Assembly (NCBI RefSeq): GCF_024679245.1
Contig: NC_090173.1
Span: 56,320,711-56,384,710, forward strand
DNA: 64,000 nt
Direction of reading: 5' to 3'
Source of the DNA: Pseudorasbora parva
Taxonomy: Eukaryota; Chordata; Actinopteri; Cypriniformes; Gobionidae
Shown here: positions 25,376 to 36,825 of the stretch, one piece after another
Numbering within the stretch: the stretch's first letter is position 1
Layout: each line of letters opens with the position of its first letter
Program-made: the position numbers and the translations under genes
Notes under the pieces: generated by a model
What the model was told of the DNA's origin: nothing
Seen by the model: only the letters and a program-made list of their open reading frames with translations
Database searches by the model: none

Positions 25376-26814
25376 ACATCTCAAACCTAACACCAACCAG
25401 TTTTCTTGGTACAGACCCAATGTCTCTAGTAAATCGAGGATCGACTATTGGTTCATTTCAGATCATTTACTACATTTTGTTAAAGATTGCAATATTTCAC
25501 CAGCACCTTTAACAGATCACTGTGTCATTCATTATCTTGGATATTAAGCCAAAATCCAAAACTTTACATAGTAAGGGATATTGGAAATTTAATTCTGATT
25601 TGCTTATAAATGAGAGATTCTGTACAAAGATGAAAGATCTAATTAGAGAAATTGGGAATAGTAATAATTTCAGTTCTCATAAAGCTAGATGGGAGTTCCT
25701 TAAATGTAAAATTTGTGAATTTTCTATAAACTATAGTAAAATGCTTGCTAAAATAAGAAGACAACATGAACACAAGATTATATCTGAAATTAATAAATAC
25801 TGCAGTAAAAGTGCACTGAGTAGCTTAGAAAAAAGTACCTTTATTTCGCTTCAAACACAACTCGATAACCTATACATTAAAAAAGCTGAAGGTGCAAACA
25901 TTCGTCCGAAAGCCAAGTGGATAGAGGAGGGAGAGAAAAGCACGTCCTATTTTTGTAGGTTAGAAAAAAGACGACAGTCAAAAAATAGTATTGTTTCCCT
26001 AATGATGAATAATGCTGAAATGAATGATCCTACAATAATAAGCAAAGAAATTCATAAACTCTACAGTGACTTGTATCTGTCTAATTTTTCTCCAAAGGAG
26101 TGTGATGACTTCTTTGAAAAAATTATTAATTTTATTCCTAGGGTTGATGACGAATGAAGAGATCTTTGTGATGCACAATTATGTATGGAAGAACTTGATT
26201 TATTTAGCTGTTCAGAAACTCAAGTCAAATAAATCCCCTGGTCCCGATGGCCTTACAGGAAATGTTTATCATTTTTTTTGGAATGATTTGAAAATGTTAC
26301 TGTTTAATGCTTTTATTGAATCTATTGAAGATGGTTCTTTGGGCCCCACTATGAGTCAAGGCTTGATTATTTTAATCCCCAAACCAGATAAAGATCATAG
26401 ATTCTTAGATAATCTCCGCCCAATCACTTTTACTTAACAATGATTACAACATTTTTACACATGTTTTTGTTAATCGCTTAAAGAAGGGACTTAATGGGGT
26501 AATTAATGAGGTTCAATCGGGTTTTCTTAAAGATAGATCCATTCACAATAATGTAAGACTAGTAATGGATATGATCGAATACAATCATTTGATAAAGGAT
26601 GATGGATACATTCTTATCTTAGACTTTAAGAAAGCCTTCGACGACACGTTAGAACATAAGTTTTTATTTAAAGTTCTTGAAAATTTTGGTTTTGGTAAGC
26701 CCTTTGTTAATATTATAAAAATGATTTATAAGGGTATGAATAGTTCCATTTCTCTTCCTTATGGTACAACACAAAGATTTCCTATTAGTCGTAGAATAAG
26801 GCAGGGATGCCCTT
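25376..26814 (+). pseudogene. LINE endonuclease C-terminus and reverse transcriptase
   Basis: The frame resumes as WRHLKPNTNQFSWYRP, with the endonuclease motifs SRIDYWFISDHLL and LTDHCVIHY. A coiled region follows. The RT then shows SNKSPGPDGLTGNVY, LIPKPDKDHR, LRPITFT, LDFKKAFDD (box A Asp) and RQGCPL. Stops or frame changes occur near 25545, 26150 and 26437. The last codons are cut by the LTR element at 26815, and the reading continues naturally at 36826. Confidence 0.85.
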
Positions 26815-28471
26815 TGTAACAACAACGACTCATGAGTTTAATGTCTCGGGGAATAATTAACTCAAAAGGGATTTAATATTCAATATTCATGAATTTATGA
26901 ATATGATTTGCCAGTTGTTCATTACGTATTAAAATTTTCCGATAGGGAAAATTGTTTAATTAAATACAAGTAACCCTTTATGAAATTGCCTGAAATTATC
27001 CTACTAAGTTTGTCCTGCAAATTAGTTATAGACTTTTCAAATCAATTCTCAATAAAGGGATTACTGCTTTACGAGCGCATAAGAAACATTAACTTTACTG
27101 ATCAGGATAAGTTCAATATTTCAAATGGTCATACAGTTTACTTTACTAACATAGTAGCATAAGCAGTTAGGTAACGTTTAGATCGCAAGTTTCATTGACT
27201 TTGTGTATGTGGCAGAATAACCGATTCAACTCATTAAATGTCTTTTGGAGGTTTAATAAACACAGACTAAAAATAACACTACAATTCACACAGAAAGTAC
27301 ATACTAAATATGCATCAAGAGAGTAGAAGTATAGATATTAACGAAAGAATACATAAAAGAGAATAATGAATAGACTGAAGTTAGAGAGAGATAAAAGAGA
27401 GAGAGAGAGAGAAAGAGAGTGAGAGAGAGAGAGAGACAAAGAGAGTGGGGGAGGGTAAGAACCAACTTTCCTTCAGTTCAACCAAAATACGACCTTCACG
27501 GAGTTAATTTATCCCAACGGGAGAATAACACACCCTCTTTACAGCAGTAAGAATAAGAATACTTGCATTCTTTGTGGTTTCGTTTTGGCTTCTCGCTTGT
27601 GTGCGTATGTGTCTCTGCGTGTTCAAATGTCCTGCATGTCCGGCGGTCCTTTCCGAGGTTGGGAGGGAAGCGGCTGTTTGCTTTAGCGATGCTTCGTGTT
27701 CTTGAAGATCGGATTGTAGAAGAGAAGATTTTTGGAAGAGCTGAGGCCTGCTTGGAGGGCCTGCATTGGTGGCCTGGCTCAAGGGCCAGCCACAAAGACG
27801 TGTTGGTTCAGCCAGAGAGAGGAGAGAGAGTGGGGAGTGTAAGAGAGGAGGAGGGCATCCGAGGTCCTCCTTTTATGGTCTGGCCGTAGTCCCACCCTCT
27901 GGGGTTAAACTTAACCAATGAGAGTGTTGGGATTTCCCGGCGGGAAATTCCTCAGCAGATTTATGGCTCTTTGTTTGAAGGTTCGACTCAGTGGGTCTCT
28001 GAGTCTTCATACTATAATTAATGCAACAAACACACACTGCATTTTCTGAATAAGTGATATACATGGAAGTGTAAGTCGTGAAGTGAGCATTAATTTGATA
28101 GGAGACATGACATATATGAGGTTATCTGAACTAGTAATTTGTTAAGACAAAGATAAAAATATGCAAAATACCATACAGAATAAACATTTTACAAGACAGT
28201 TATGTGTTTACATATAATGTCCTGGGGTGCATGTTCATTTATAGATGGTTTGTCTATAATTTGAGGCAAAAGCTCTGTGTCTTTGTGTCTGAAACTTCAT
28301 GTGGCCAAATTCCTTTCGGGGCCATAAAAACACCTTATCAGATGGTTTCCAGGGTGACTGAAGAATCTCCTTCTGCTGTGTTGGGGGAAGGTCTGCTAGT
28401 GAGCACACTTTCAAAACATATTTGTTAAATGTAACTGGCGATTGTGTGTTTGATTCGCCTGAGTCGCTACA
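26815..28471 (-). repeat. 3-prime LTR of the RT-less element
   Basis: Plus-strand text runs from TGTAACAACAACGACTC to GAGTCGCTACA. A constant offset of 8354 bases to the other LTR holds throughout, so there are no indels, and every translated segment I compared is identical. A GA microsatellite lies near 27400-27455. A possible TATA-like CATAAAAGG lies on the minus strand at 27869-27877. Confidence 0.92.
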
Positions 28472-28474
28472 TAA

Positions 28475-28485
28475 TCCCCCCTTTC
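28475..28485 (-). other. Polypurine tract
   Basis: Read on the minus strand this is GAAAGGGGGGA, a few bases upstream of the 3-prime LTR. That is where plus-strand DNA synthesis priming is expected in an LTR retroelement. Confidence 0.75.
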
Positions 28486-29201
28486 GCTAGTTGTTGTCCC
28501 TCCTATGGACAACAACGAGCGATATCAAAGATTCAGGAAGATCAGACACACCATAGCCATGTTAGGCTCCAGTTGTTTGTGTCTCCTGAAGTGATGGTCG
28601 TTCCACGGCAGATAAGGCAGACAGTAGCCAGTTCAGGTCTCTGTGCTTGTGCAGCAGGTGTCGAGGCAGCAGGTGCCCTGACGGTGCGTCACCTGTCATC
28701 CAGAAGTCCGTTTGTGTGGTGCAGGTGTGCTGTGGGCTTTCTGCAGCCCTGGGTGGAACCATGTTCCTCGCAATGGCCAGTCAGTCCTTTAGGTCTCCTG
28801 CCTAGGAAGATGGACTGCATCTTGACACTTTTATGTCCTATGCTGACTAGGAACTTTTCAGAGGGTGCCTCGCATTGTGGCCAGGCTGGGTGCCTTCTGG
28901 TGATCCACTTTGGTTTCTCTGTTTCAAAGTTCAAAGTCATTGGGGTTTTGAGAATCCCTTCAGAGGCGGCCTTGTGTTCGTTTAAGGCCTTCTTTCTCAA
29001 ATCACATGCATGACATAGTGTGGGGCTTGGCAGTATTGCCTACAAGGTGACTAACTGGTGTTGGAGGAGAAGGTTCTTGAAGCTGGTGTAAGGTTAGGCA
29101 GAGGGCTTGGGCTCCTCCCCCCTTTTGCGTTTGTGTGCAGGGCTGGAGGAGCTTGCGCTGCTGATGTGAAGTTCAGGAGAGTACGTCTTTCTTTTAAGGA
29201 T
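28486..29201 (-). other. Region between coding frame and 3-prime LTR, unassigned
   Basis: About 700 bases without an intact long frame. A minus-strand open stretch of about 100 codons (28689-29000) matches nothing I can name. By position it could be a remnant of an additional gene such as env, but no diagnostic envelope motif is visible. Confidence 0.4.
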
Positions 29202-32200
29202 TCATTTGCAGTTGGTGATCAGCAGTCCAGGTTGCTCTCTCAGTGCGATGCCCGAGGTTGGACCCGGTGTGATGATGTCTGGTGGTGGCTGGCCTCTGAT
29301 TGTCTGGAGGCACAGGAGCATGATCACGGCCGCGTTTCTTAGGCATTTCCAGATCTGTTGCATGGCCTCAGTAGTGAAGTGGATGCCTCTGTCTGAGTTG
29401 ATTCTCAGTGGCAATCTTGATAGGAAAAAGATGTGATTCATCAGATGGTATGCCGTGGTCTGGGCGGTGTCGTTGGGTGCTGGTTGACACTCCACCCACT
29501 TGGTAAACTGGCACACCACTGTGAGAAAGTACTTTTTGCCTTTTGTGGACCTGGGCAGGGGTTCTACCCGGTCGATTTGTAGGTTTGACCATGGGAACGT
29601 GGTCCCTCTGTGTTGCAGTGGGGCTCTGTGGTTCGGGTTTGCTGGTTGGAACTGGCAGCGAACTAGCCCTTCTCTAACATACTCTGCTGCATCTTGATGC
29701 ATCCCAGGCCCATATGCCACCTGTTTCAGTGTGTCATACATGGCTCTGGTGCCGTGGTGTCCAGCACATGGTGTGTTGTGGGCGTACATTAGCATCACCC
29801 CCCTTTGCGACCGTGGCACTACAAGCTGTGGCGCTGTGTTGCCATCGGGTGCACACCAGAGAATGTTGTCCATAATACGCATCATGTGTCTGGAGTTATG
29901 TAGATGCTTGTGGCTAGAGTCATCAATGAGCTCAGAGTCAGTGATAGGGTGGTTGGAGGGGTTTGAGAGGAGGTCAAGAATTGTCTTTATTGCAGTGTCA
30001 GAGGCTTGCATATCCGCAATATCGTTGTTGGAAATTTGCGGATTTAGCGATAGCAGCTGCAAGGCCGGCATTGTAGCCGGTGTCGATCGCTTGCTGTTAG
30101 TTAGCACTGCAACAATGGGGCTGGATGTGGGGTGCGGGGGTGCCCACATGTCGCCGTGTGGTGTGTTTTTACTGATTGTATTGCACAGTGGTAGACTTTT
30201 TGTTGAGTTGTCTGCCCACAGTGCAGGGATACTGTTCGTTGTGACAATGTCATTCAGCTGTAGGTCATTCATGACCTGGGGGCAGAAGGCATCAGAGTCT
30301 TTGGATAGCTGAACTGTGCAAAGTAGCGGACTTGAACTTGGTTTTGGGGCTGAGGCTGTGTTGTCACAGTGTGCTGCAGGGGGTCCCGTGGCCTTTGTGA
30401 CCTGGCAGTCTGGCTCTGTGGGAGTTCCCGTGACTTCTGTGACTTGACAGTCTTGTTCAGACGATGTGTGTGTCTGAAGGGGCAGAGGGTCACGCACTTG
30501 AGCCCAGACTTTCAGCTGTTTGAAGTCCAGTACGGGTTCGAAGCGGTCCAGCAGGTCTTTTCCGATGAGAAACGGATAAGTGTTCATAGGGGAGATATAG
30601 ACTGGGTGTATCAGCCTCATAGGTCCAATTGTCAGGTGGATGGAAGCTACGTGCTTGAGCTGGATGTCGTTTTGGCTATACGACTGCACATTTAGCTTAC
30701 AAGTGTGAAGGTTAAGGGTGCGATTTTTCCTCTGTGCTTCAAATCTGAGTCTTTCAAACAGTTGGGCGGATATAAGCGTGAGGTCGGAGCCAGTGTCAAC
30801 TAGGGCTTCGAGCTTAAATTCCCTTTCCATAGTGATAGTCAGATAGAGTTTTCGAGCCATCCCCTTCTCGATTAGGTTTCCCAGGAGTCTTGGTGTGGGG
30901 ACCTGTGTGTTGCTTGATAAGCCGTCTGGATATGTGTCAAGTGTCTCATTATGCGTGCAAACCATCAAAACAGCGCTTTTTGGTACATTGGGCTGCGCCA
31001 TGATACTGTCTTGATTAGAGGCTGTTGCTGTCAGCTGTCGTGTGGGTGTGCTGCTGACATGTGGGGGTGCAACAGTTAGTACACTAGTCCGTGGTTGGGG
31101 AACAGTGTTCAGGATGGATGATTCAGTTGCAGGAAGGGCGGGAAGGTTGATTTCAGGTATCATGTCTAGTCGTGCTGTACCTGGTCCGTCCTTCTTGTCT
31201 TCCTTGTGAGGTTTCTGTCGGAGGAGCTCTTTTAGGATCTTTATGAGCTCTGTAACTTCAGAAGCAGCTACACTTTCTTTGCCAGACGTGGGTTCAGGTC
31301 TGGGCCTACCATTGTCCCGTCGAGAGTGGCCTCTTCGCTGGCTTTTTGGGCGAGGCGGGTCCCAGGATCCTTCAGAGCGATCGCTCTGGTACCGTGGACG
31401 GTCGCCATTATGACCACGCTGCCCTCTGCTGGCTTGGAGTGGTTTGGACTCTCTGTTGAGGGGTCGGTACCTGTGGTTCTGTTTGGCGCCCTCTAGGGTT
31501 AGCTCTGGGTGGTGCTCAGAGACAGGGCAGATGGTGGGCTGTTTTTCAGTCTTTTCAGAAATGGTTTTCTGTTTGACGTAAGCTTTGTGAGCCAAGTCTC
31601 TTAACTGTTGCGTGCCCATGCTGCGCGGGCACGCCAGCACCCCCAGGTGGTAACTGATGGTAGGGTGCAGGTTTCGGAGGAAAAGAGTTTTGAAGTTGAT
31701 GTCCTCCTCCATGCCTGGGTCGTTGCGTGTCCCGAAGTAGGCACGTCGCAGTCTGTTATAAAAGTTCTGTGAGGTCTCACGTCGAGCTTGCTTGAGGTCC
31801 ATGGCAGTGATGAACCCCTGGTCTGACTCGGGATCGGAGTACTCACGAATTAGAGCTTGTCGTAGATGCCAGTAGTCCGCTTTGATGGCCTCTGGTTGTC
31901 GATCCAGAAAGCTGCGTACGTCACGATTAGACGTGGCCCTGAGCAGGTACAGTCTGTCCCAGTTGTTCGCGTGAGCGACAGTTTGCAAGTAAAAGTCTAT
32001 GTCTTTTAAGTATGCGTGGACGTCGTGTCCTCCTGCCGGGTCTGGGCTGAAGGTAGGAATATTTCTGGCCAGCTTGTCAAGGTTCTTTGAAGCTTCGTGG
32101 CTGTTGACCTTGACTTCCTGGAAGGGCGTCCTTTCCTTTGCTGCTGACGGGGATTCGTGGAGACTGGCGGGTGATCTTTTAAACAGGGGGCTGTCGTCCC

Positions 32201-32957
32201 CCCTCGTAGCTCTTGCTTCGTGGCTAAAATGTGCGGAGTAACTGGTCAGGGGAAACTGTGTGTTGTGTGTTTCCCCCTTCCGGTAACGTTGCACTATATA
32301 TGATTGTCTCAGTTCTCTTTGCACCATGTCAAGTTCATTTTTGAGCTCGTGTCTTTGCTGGACGAGCTCGTCGATCTCGGCTTGTGCCGACTGCAAATGT
32401 TTTGCATAGACTTTAGCTTTAATGTCTCTGTTTTTAAGTTCATCAGTGGCTCTCTCCAGGAGGGATTCGCCACGCCGAAGCTTTTCGTCGAGGTGTTTCC
32501 TGGCGTCTTTCTCTGACTGTACTCGTCGGTCGGTGTCACGACGGAGCTCCTTCAGGGTCTTTTGAAGTCTTTCTATTTCTTTTCTTTGCTCTTTGTCTGT
32601 TTCGTCGTCTTTCTCTGTGTCTAGAAGCTGATCTAGACGAAGCTGGGTGAGGGCTTGGTCTCTCCGGGCCTCCTTGGCTTGAAGCTTTAGCGTTGCTGCC
32701 TCCTGTTCCAGGTTGTCGTAGCTCCCTTCGCTTAGACGTGCCTGTGCGATGAGGACGTGGGCGAGGCTTCCGAGGATCTTGGCCACTTCCTTGTTGGAGT
32801 AGCTCTGCGTGGGGTCGTGTGTCATCAGCTGGTCTAGCTCGGTGTCCAGTTGTCCCTGGCTCAGCTGCACCAGACTTCCTTGACTGGTGGCCGTTAGCGC
32901 TTCCAGCCATGTCGTTAGGCGGTCCCACGGGACGGCAGGGCTGGGGGCACGGGACAT
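29202..32957 (-). CDS. Gag-protease-integrase polyprotein, RT and RNase H missing
   Basis: A single open frame of 1251 codons begins at an ATG (MSRAPSPAVPW). About residues 70-215 are a charged coiled coil, followed by a Gag-like region and an Arg/Gly-rich basic tract; no CCHC knuckle is seen. Retropepsin motif LEALVDTGSDLTLIS lies near residue 717. A long Thr/Ser/Pro-rich linker follows, then an integrase zinc-binding region (HNTPCAGHHGTRAMYD; the CX2C end is degraded) and core aspartates in LQIDRVEPL and NSDRGIHFT. The third catalytic residue (Glu) and the C-terminus are gone, replaced by about 45 residues beginning RNAAVIMLL. The polymerase domains expected between protease and integrase are absent without breaking the frame. 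It likely supplies particle proteins but needs polymerase and integrase in trans. Confidence 0.85.
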   Translation of the reverse strand: MSRAPSPAVPWDRLTTWLEALTATSQGSLVQLSQGQLDTELDQLMTHDPTQSYSNKEVAKILGSLAHVLIAQARLSEGSYDNLEQEAATLKLQAKEARRDQALTQLRLDQLLDTEKDDETDKEQRKEIERLQKTLKELRRDTDRRVQSEKDARKHLDEKLRRGESLLERATDELKNRDIKAKVYAKHLQSAQAEIDELVQQRHELKNELDMVQRELRQSYIVQRYRKGETHNTQFPLTSYSAHFSHEARATRGDDSPLFKRSPASLHESPSAAKERTPFQEVKVNSHEASKNLDKLARNIPTFSPDPAGGHDVHAYLKDIDFYLQTVAHANNWDRLYLLRATSNRDVRSFLDRQPEAIKADYWHLRQALIREYSDPESDQGFITAMDLKQARRETSQNFYNRLRRAYFGTRNDPGMEEDINFKTLFLRNLHPTISYHLGVLACPRSMGTQQLRDLAHKAYVKQKTISEKTEKQPTICPVSEHHPELTLEGAKQNHRYRPLNRESKPLQASRGQRGHNGDRPRYQSDRSEGSWDPPRPKSQRRGHSRRDNGRPRPEPTSGKESVAASEVTELIKILKELLRQKPHKEDKKDGPGTARLDMIPEINLPALPATESSILNTVPQPRTSVLTVAPPHVSSTPTRQLTATASNQDSIMAQPNVPKSAVLMVCTHNETLDTYPDGLSSNTQVPTPRLLGNLIEKGMARKLYLTITMEREFKLEALVDTGSDLTLISAQLFERLRFEAQRKNRTLNLHTCKLNVQSYSQNDIQLKHVASIHLTIGPMRLIHPVYISPMNTYPFLIGKDLLDRFEPVLDFKQLKVWAQVRDPLPLQTHTSSEQDCQVTEVTGTPTEPDCQVTKATGPPAAHCDNTASAPKPSSSPLLCTVQLSKDSDAFCPQVMNDLQLNDIVTTNSIPALWADNSTKSLPLCNTISKNTPHGDMWAPPHPTSSPIVAVLTNSKRSTPATMPALQLLSLNPQISNNDIADMQASDTAIKTILDLLSNPSNHPITDSELIDDSSHKHLHNSRHMMRIMDNILWCAPDGNTAPQLVVPRSQRGVMLMYAHNTPCAGHHGTRAMYDTLKQVAYGPGMHQDAAEYVREGLVRCQFQPANPNHRAPLQHRGTTFPWSNLQIDRVEPLPRSTKGKKYFLTVVCQFTKWVECQPAPNDTAQTTAYHLMNHIFFLSRLPLRINSDRGIHFTTEAMQQIWKCLRNAAVIMLLCLQTIRGQPPPDIITPGPTSGIALREQPGLLITNCK

Positions 32958-33020
32958 TACTGCGAACGAGAGAAACACAGCACACACACACACACACACA
33001 CAGAGAGAGAGCCAATGCAA

Positions 33021-35153
33021 GCTTGTTCTAAGCTAACGAGCTATCGTACGGATAGCTGGGAATTTTGGCTAACTGATCTAGACAGTTAGATAATTAGACA
33101 ATTCAGACAATTAGGTGGGCGGTAGCCCTGGGGGGTCACTTGGTGAACTGCTGCTCGGTCGTCCCGGGACTATCTAATTCTCCTTGGGGTCTCTTGGTGA
33201 ACTGAAAGAAACACAAACGTGATAGTCCAACAGTGAGGATAGGAAAGAGCACAGTGGAAACAAACACAAGATGAATTGGTCTGTAATGAAAGGAATGTCA
33301 GCGTGCGCGCCGGGAGTGTTAGGGAAATTAATTGGCTAAATGCTCAAGATATACTAAAATTCGGCTTGTACTATGGGTTATCCCATTTAGCTCATCCGGG
33401 GTGGATTGAGGTCGCTTAAGTGGAAGATTAAATATCAAGAGCAATTTAGAAAAAGGCAAAAGTTTCTGTCAAGTAGTGATAAAACAAAAAGCACTTTTGA
33501 TACCGTTTGTAATTACCAGACTGAGCTTTATTCCCAATGGGAGGGGAAAAGAAAACTTTTGCAGAGAGAAAAATAAAAATAAAACTAAAAATAAAAAACA
33601 TTTAATAAAAAAAAATTTAATTAAAATTAAAAATTAAAATTAAAAATTAAAAATTAAAATTAAAAATTAAAATTAAAAATTAAAATAAAATTATAAATAA
33701 AATAAAATAAAATAAAATAAAAGAATTAGAAGCTCAGCTTAATTCAAATTAAATTCAAAGCAAGTTTAAATGAAATTTAAATAAGCCTGTAAGGAAAATC
33801 AAATAAAAGAAAGCCAATCAAAAATCTTATCCTATAACGATTAATCTCTAAGTGGGAGTTATCCAAATAAAAGAATTAATCAGAAAGGGAGTAGGGATTT
33901 AGTGTTGCGCTGACTTAACAGGGTATAGCCACACGGTGGCGTCCTTCCTTCCAATTGGACTGTCTGTGACTTAAACCTAATTTCACTTTGAGTTAGAGGA
34001 AGTTATGTTTCTTTTTAAACTTCAAATTCGAATAAGGGTGTTTAATCAGCGAGAAAGGAGATTTGGTTGTTGCTAGAAAAATTGTATAAATGAAACTGTG
34101 TACAACAGTAAGCAATAAACAATTTATAGGCTCAAACTTATTTTGTTAAGGCCGAATCAAATAACGGAGAGTGAAACTATCCGAATTTATCCACACGATG
34201 GCGCTGTTGCGCCCGCCCTAGACTAGAGTTAGTTAGGCGGAAATGCTCACCAGATGGCTTTGTCTGGTTCTAGAGTCGCCCTCTGGCGGTTTGCAAGCGG
34301 CGTTGCAATTCTTGAGTCGCCCTCTGGCGGTTTGCAAGCGGCGTTGCAATTCTTGAGTCGCCCTCTGGCGGTTTGCAAGCGGCGTTGCAATTTCTGAGTC
34401 GCCCTGGCGTTTTGCACTTTACTGGCTTTTGCAGATCATTTAAAAATGACTGCACTTTATGTGCACGAGCAACGAAACGGGTGACAAACAGGAATTTATC
34501 TTCTGCCTATTCACGCATTTTACATGGACTCCAATAGACATTTATCAATATGGCTGACGGTTTTCAGCATTTTTGATTCAAATGTTTTAGGTCTCAGGTC
34601 TTTGGTTAGCTAAGCCAGACTTAAACCAGGAGTTATCGTTTATCTTAACGATATAATAATTATTCTGAGGCCCCTTATATTGTACAGGAGAGTCTCGCCC
34701 TGTCCCAATCTTCCGCAATGATAGAAACTTTCCGTAGTTCAGATCAAGCGGGATAACGCAACGTACGTGTCTACAGACATCATCAAAATCTCATTATTTT
34801 GATGGAACACATAATATATTGCTCGAGTCAAATGTATGGGTTTCCTACAATACATTTGTTTGGAAATCACGCGGATAAAACCTATTGCGCCTACGGCTGC
34901 AGGGGGTTTCGGAGATCACGCGGATTTTCGTACCGTTCATATTTTTATTAATATAATCCGGCTACTTCAACATTTCTCAGCATCTGTTTATGCTTGGGTT
35001 CGCCTTGCGCGTACCGTTCAATTCACAAAACAACACCAAAACAAAACGAAACAAAAACGCGCGTGCAGGTTATTAATACCTCAAAAATACACAATGAATA
35101 GAATATGAATATCATTCACACATACACAAACGTTTGAAACTTGCTCGCATTTT
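33021..35153 (-). other. Long leader of the RT-less element
   Basis: About 2.1 kb separate the primer site from the Gag start. It contains an AAAATT-rich low-complexity tract at about 33567-33722 and a 41-bp tandem repeat at 34273-34415. No other reading frame is convincing. Such leaders usually hold packaging and splice signals, which I cannot identify here. Confidence 0.6.
34273..34415. repeat. 41-bp tandem repeat, about 3.5 copies
   Basis: GAGTCGCCCTCTGGCGGTTT starts at 34273, 34314 and 34355, and a shortened copy starts at 34396. The unit contains the small inverted pair CGCC...GGCG. It lies inside the leader of the LTR element. Confidence 0.9.
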
Positions 35154-35162
35154 TCTCCACCA
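35154..35162 (-). other. Primer-binding site, probably tRNA-Ala
   Basis: On the minus strand the bases shortly after the 5-prime LTR read TGGTGGAGA. This is complementary to the first nine bases from the CCA end of tRNA-Ala. The match decays after that. Position, 6 bases from the LTR, is appropriate. Confidence 0.6.
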
Positions 35163-35168
35163 AATACA

Positions 35169-36825
35169 TGTAACAACAACGACTCATGAGTTTAATGTCT
35201 CGGGGAATAATTAACTCAAAAGGGATTTAATATTCAATATTCATGAATTTATGAATATGATTTGCCAGTTGTTCATTACGTATTAAAATTTTCCGATAGG
35301 GAAAATTGTTTAATTAAATACAAGTAACCCTTTATGAAATTGCCTGAAATTATCCTACTAAGTTTGTCCTGCAAATTAGTTATAGACTTTTCAAATCAAT
35401 TCTCAATAAAGGGATTACTGCTTTACGAGCGCATAAGAAACATTAACTTTACTGATCAGGATAAGTTCAATATTTCAAATGGTCATACAGTTTACTTTAC
35501 TAACATAGTAGCATAAGCAGTTAGGTAACGTTTAGATCGCAAGTTTCATTGACTTTGTGTATGTGGCAGAATAACCGATTCAACTCATTAAATGTCTTTT
35601 GGAGGTTTAATAAACACAGACTAAAAATAACACTACAATTCACACAGAAAGTACATACTAAATATGCATCAAGAGAGTAGAAGTATAGATATTAACGAAA
35701 GAATACATAAAAGAGAATAATGAATAGACTGAAGTTAGAGAGAGATAAAAGAGAGAGAGAGAGAGAAAGAGAGTGAGAGAGAGAGAGAGACAAAGAGAGT
35801 GGGGGAGGGTAAGAACCAACTTTCCTTCAGTTCAACCAAAATACGACCTTCACGGAGTTAATTTATCCCAACGGGAGAATAACACACCCTCTTTACAGCA
35901 GTAAGAATAAGAATACTTGCATTCTTTGTGGTTTCGTTTTGGCTTCTCGCTTGTGTGCGTATGTGTCTCTGCGTGTTCAAATGTCCTGCATGTCCGGCGG
36001 TCCTTTCCGAGGTTGGGAGGGAAGCGGCTGTTTGCTTTAGCGATGCTTCGTGTTCTTGAAGATCGGATTGTAGAAGAGAAGATTTTTGGAAGAGCTGAGG
36101 CCTGCTTGGAGGGCCTGCATTGGTGGCCTGGCTCAAGGGCCAGCCACAAAGACGTGTTGGTTCAGCCAGAGAGAGGAGAGAGAGTGGGGAGTGTAAGAGA
36201 GGAGGAGGGCATCCGAGGTCCTCCTTTTATGGTCTGGCCGTAGTCCCACCCTCTGGGGTTAAACTTAACCAATGAGAGTGTTGGGATTTCCCGGCGGGAA
36301 ATTCCTCAGCAGATTTATGGCTCTTTGTTTGAAGGTTCGACTCAGTGGGTCTCTGAGTCTTCATACTATAATTAATGCAACAAACACACACTGCATTTTC
36401 TGAATAAGTGATATACATGGAAGTGTAAGTCGTGAAGTGAGCATTAATTTGATAGGAGACATGACATATATGAGGTTATCTGAACTAGTAATTTGTTAAG
36501 ACAAAGATAAAAATATGCAAAATACCATACAGAATAAACATTTTACAAGACAGTTATGTGTTTACATATAATGTCCTGGGGTGCATGTTCATTTATAGAT
36601 GGTTTGTCTATAATTTGAGGCAAAAGCTCTGTGTCTTTGTGTCTGAAACTTCATGTGGCCAAATTCCTTTCGGGGCCATAAAAACACCTTATCAGATGGT
36701 TTCCAGGGTGACTGAAGAATCTCCTTCTGCTGTGTTGGGGGAAGGTCTGCTAGTGAGCACACTTTCAAAACATATTTGTTAAATGTAACTGGCGATTGTG
36801 TGTTTGATTCGCCTGAGTCGCTACA
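35169..36825 (-). repeat. 5-prime LTR of the RT-less element
   Basis: Same 1657-bp sequence as 26815-28471, with TGTA...TACA edges. Because coding is on the minus strand this is the upstream LTR and would hold the promoter. Confidence 0.92.

Larger units (their letters stand above)
26815..36825 (-). mobile_element. Young LTR retroelement lacking reverse transcriptase
   Basis: Direct 1657-bp LTRs flank 6.7 kb of internal sequence. CCTT lies on both sides (26811-26814 and 36826-36829), a 4-bp target duplication. Removing the element restores the LINE RT reading RQGCPLSPLFF. A primer site and polypurine tract place the coding direction on the minus strand. The only long frame encodes Gag, protease and a broken integrase. 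Reverse transcriptase and RNase H are absent. The copy is therefore non-autonomous, yet its LTRs look identical. Confidence 0.9.

Noticed and set aside
27563..27889. 108-codon frame occurring twice (also at 35917-36243)
   Set aside because: It is inside both LTRs, with no protein similarity. Its exact duplication reflects LTR identity, not a gene family.
28689..29000. Envelope gene of the LTR element
   Set aside because: Only about 100 codons and no diagnostic envelope features such as a furin site, fusion peptide or membrane anchor; left unassigned.
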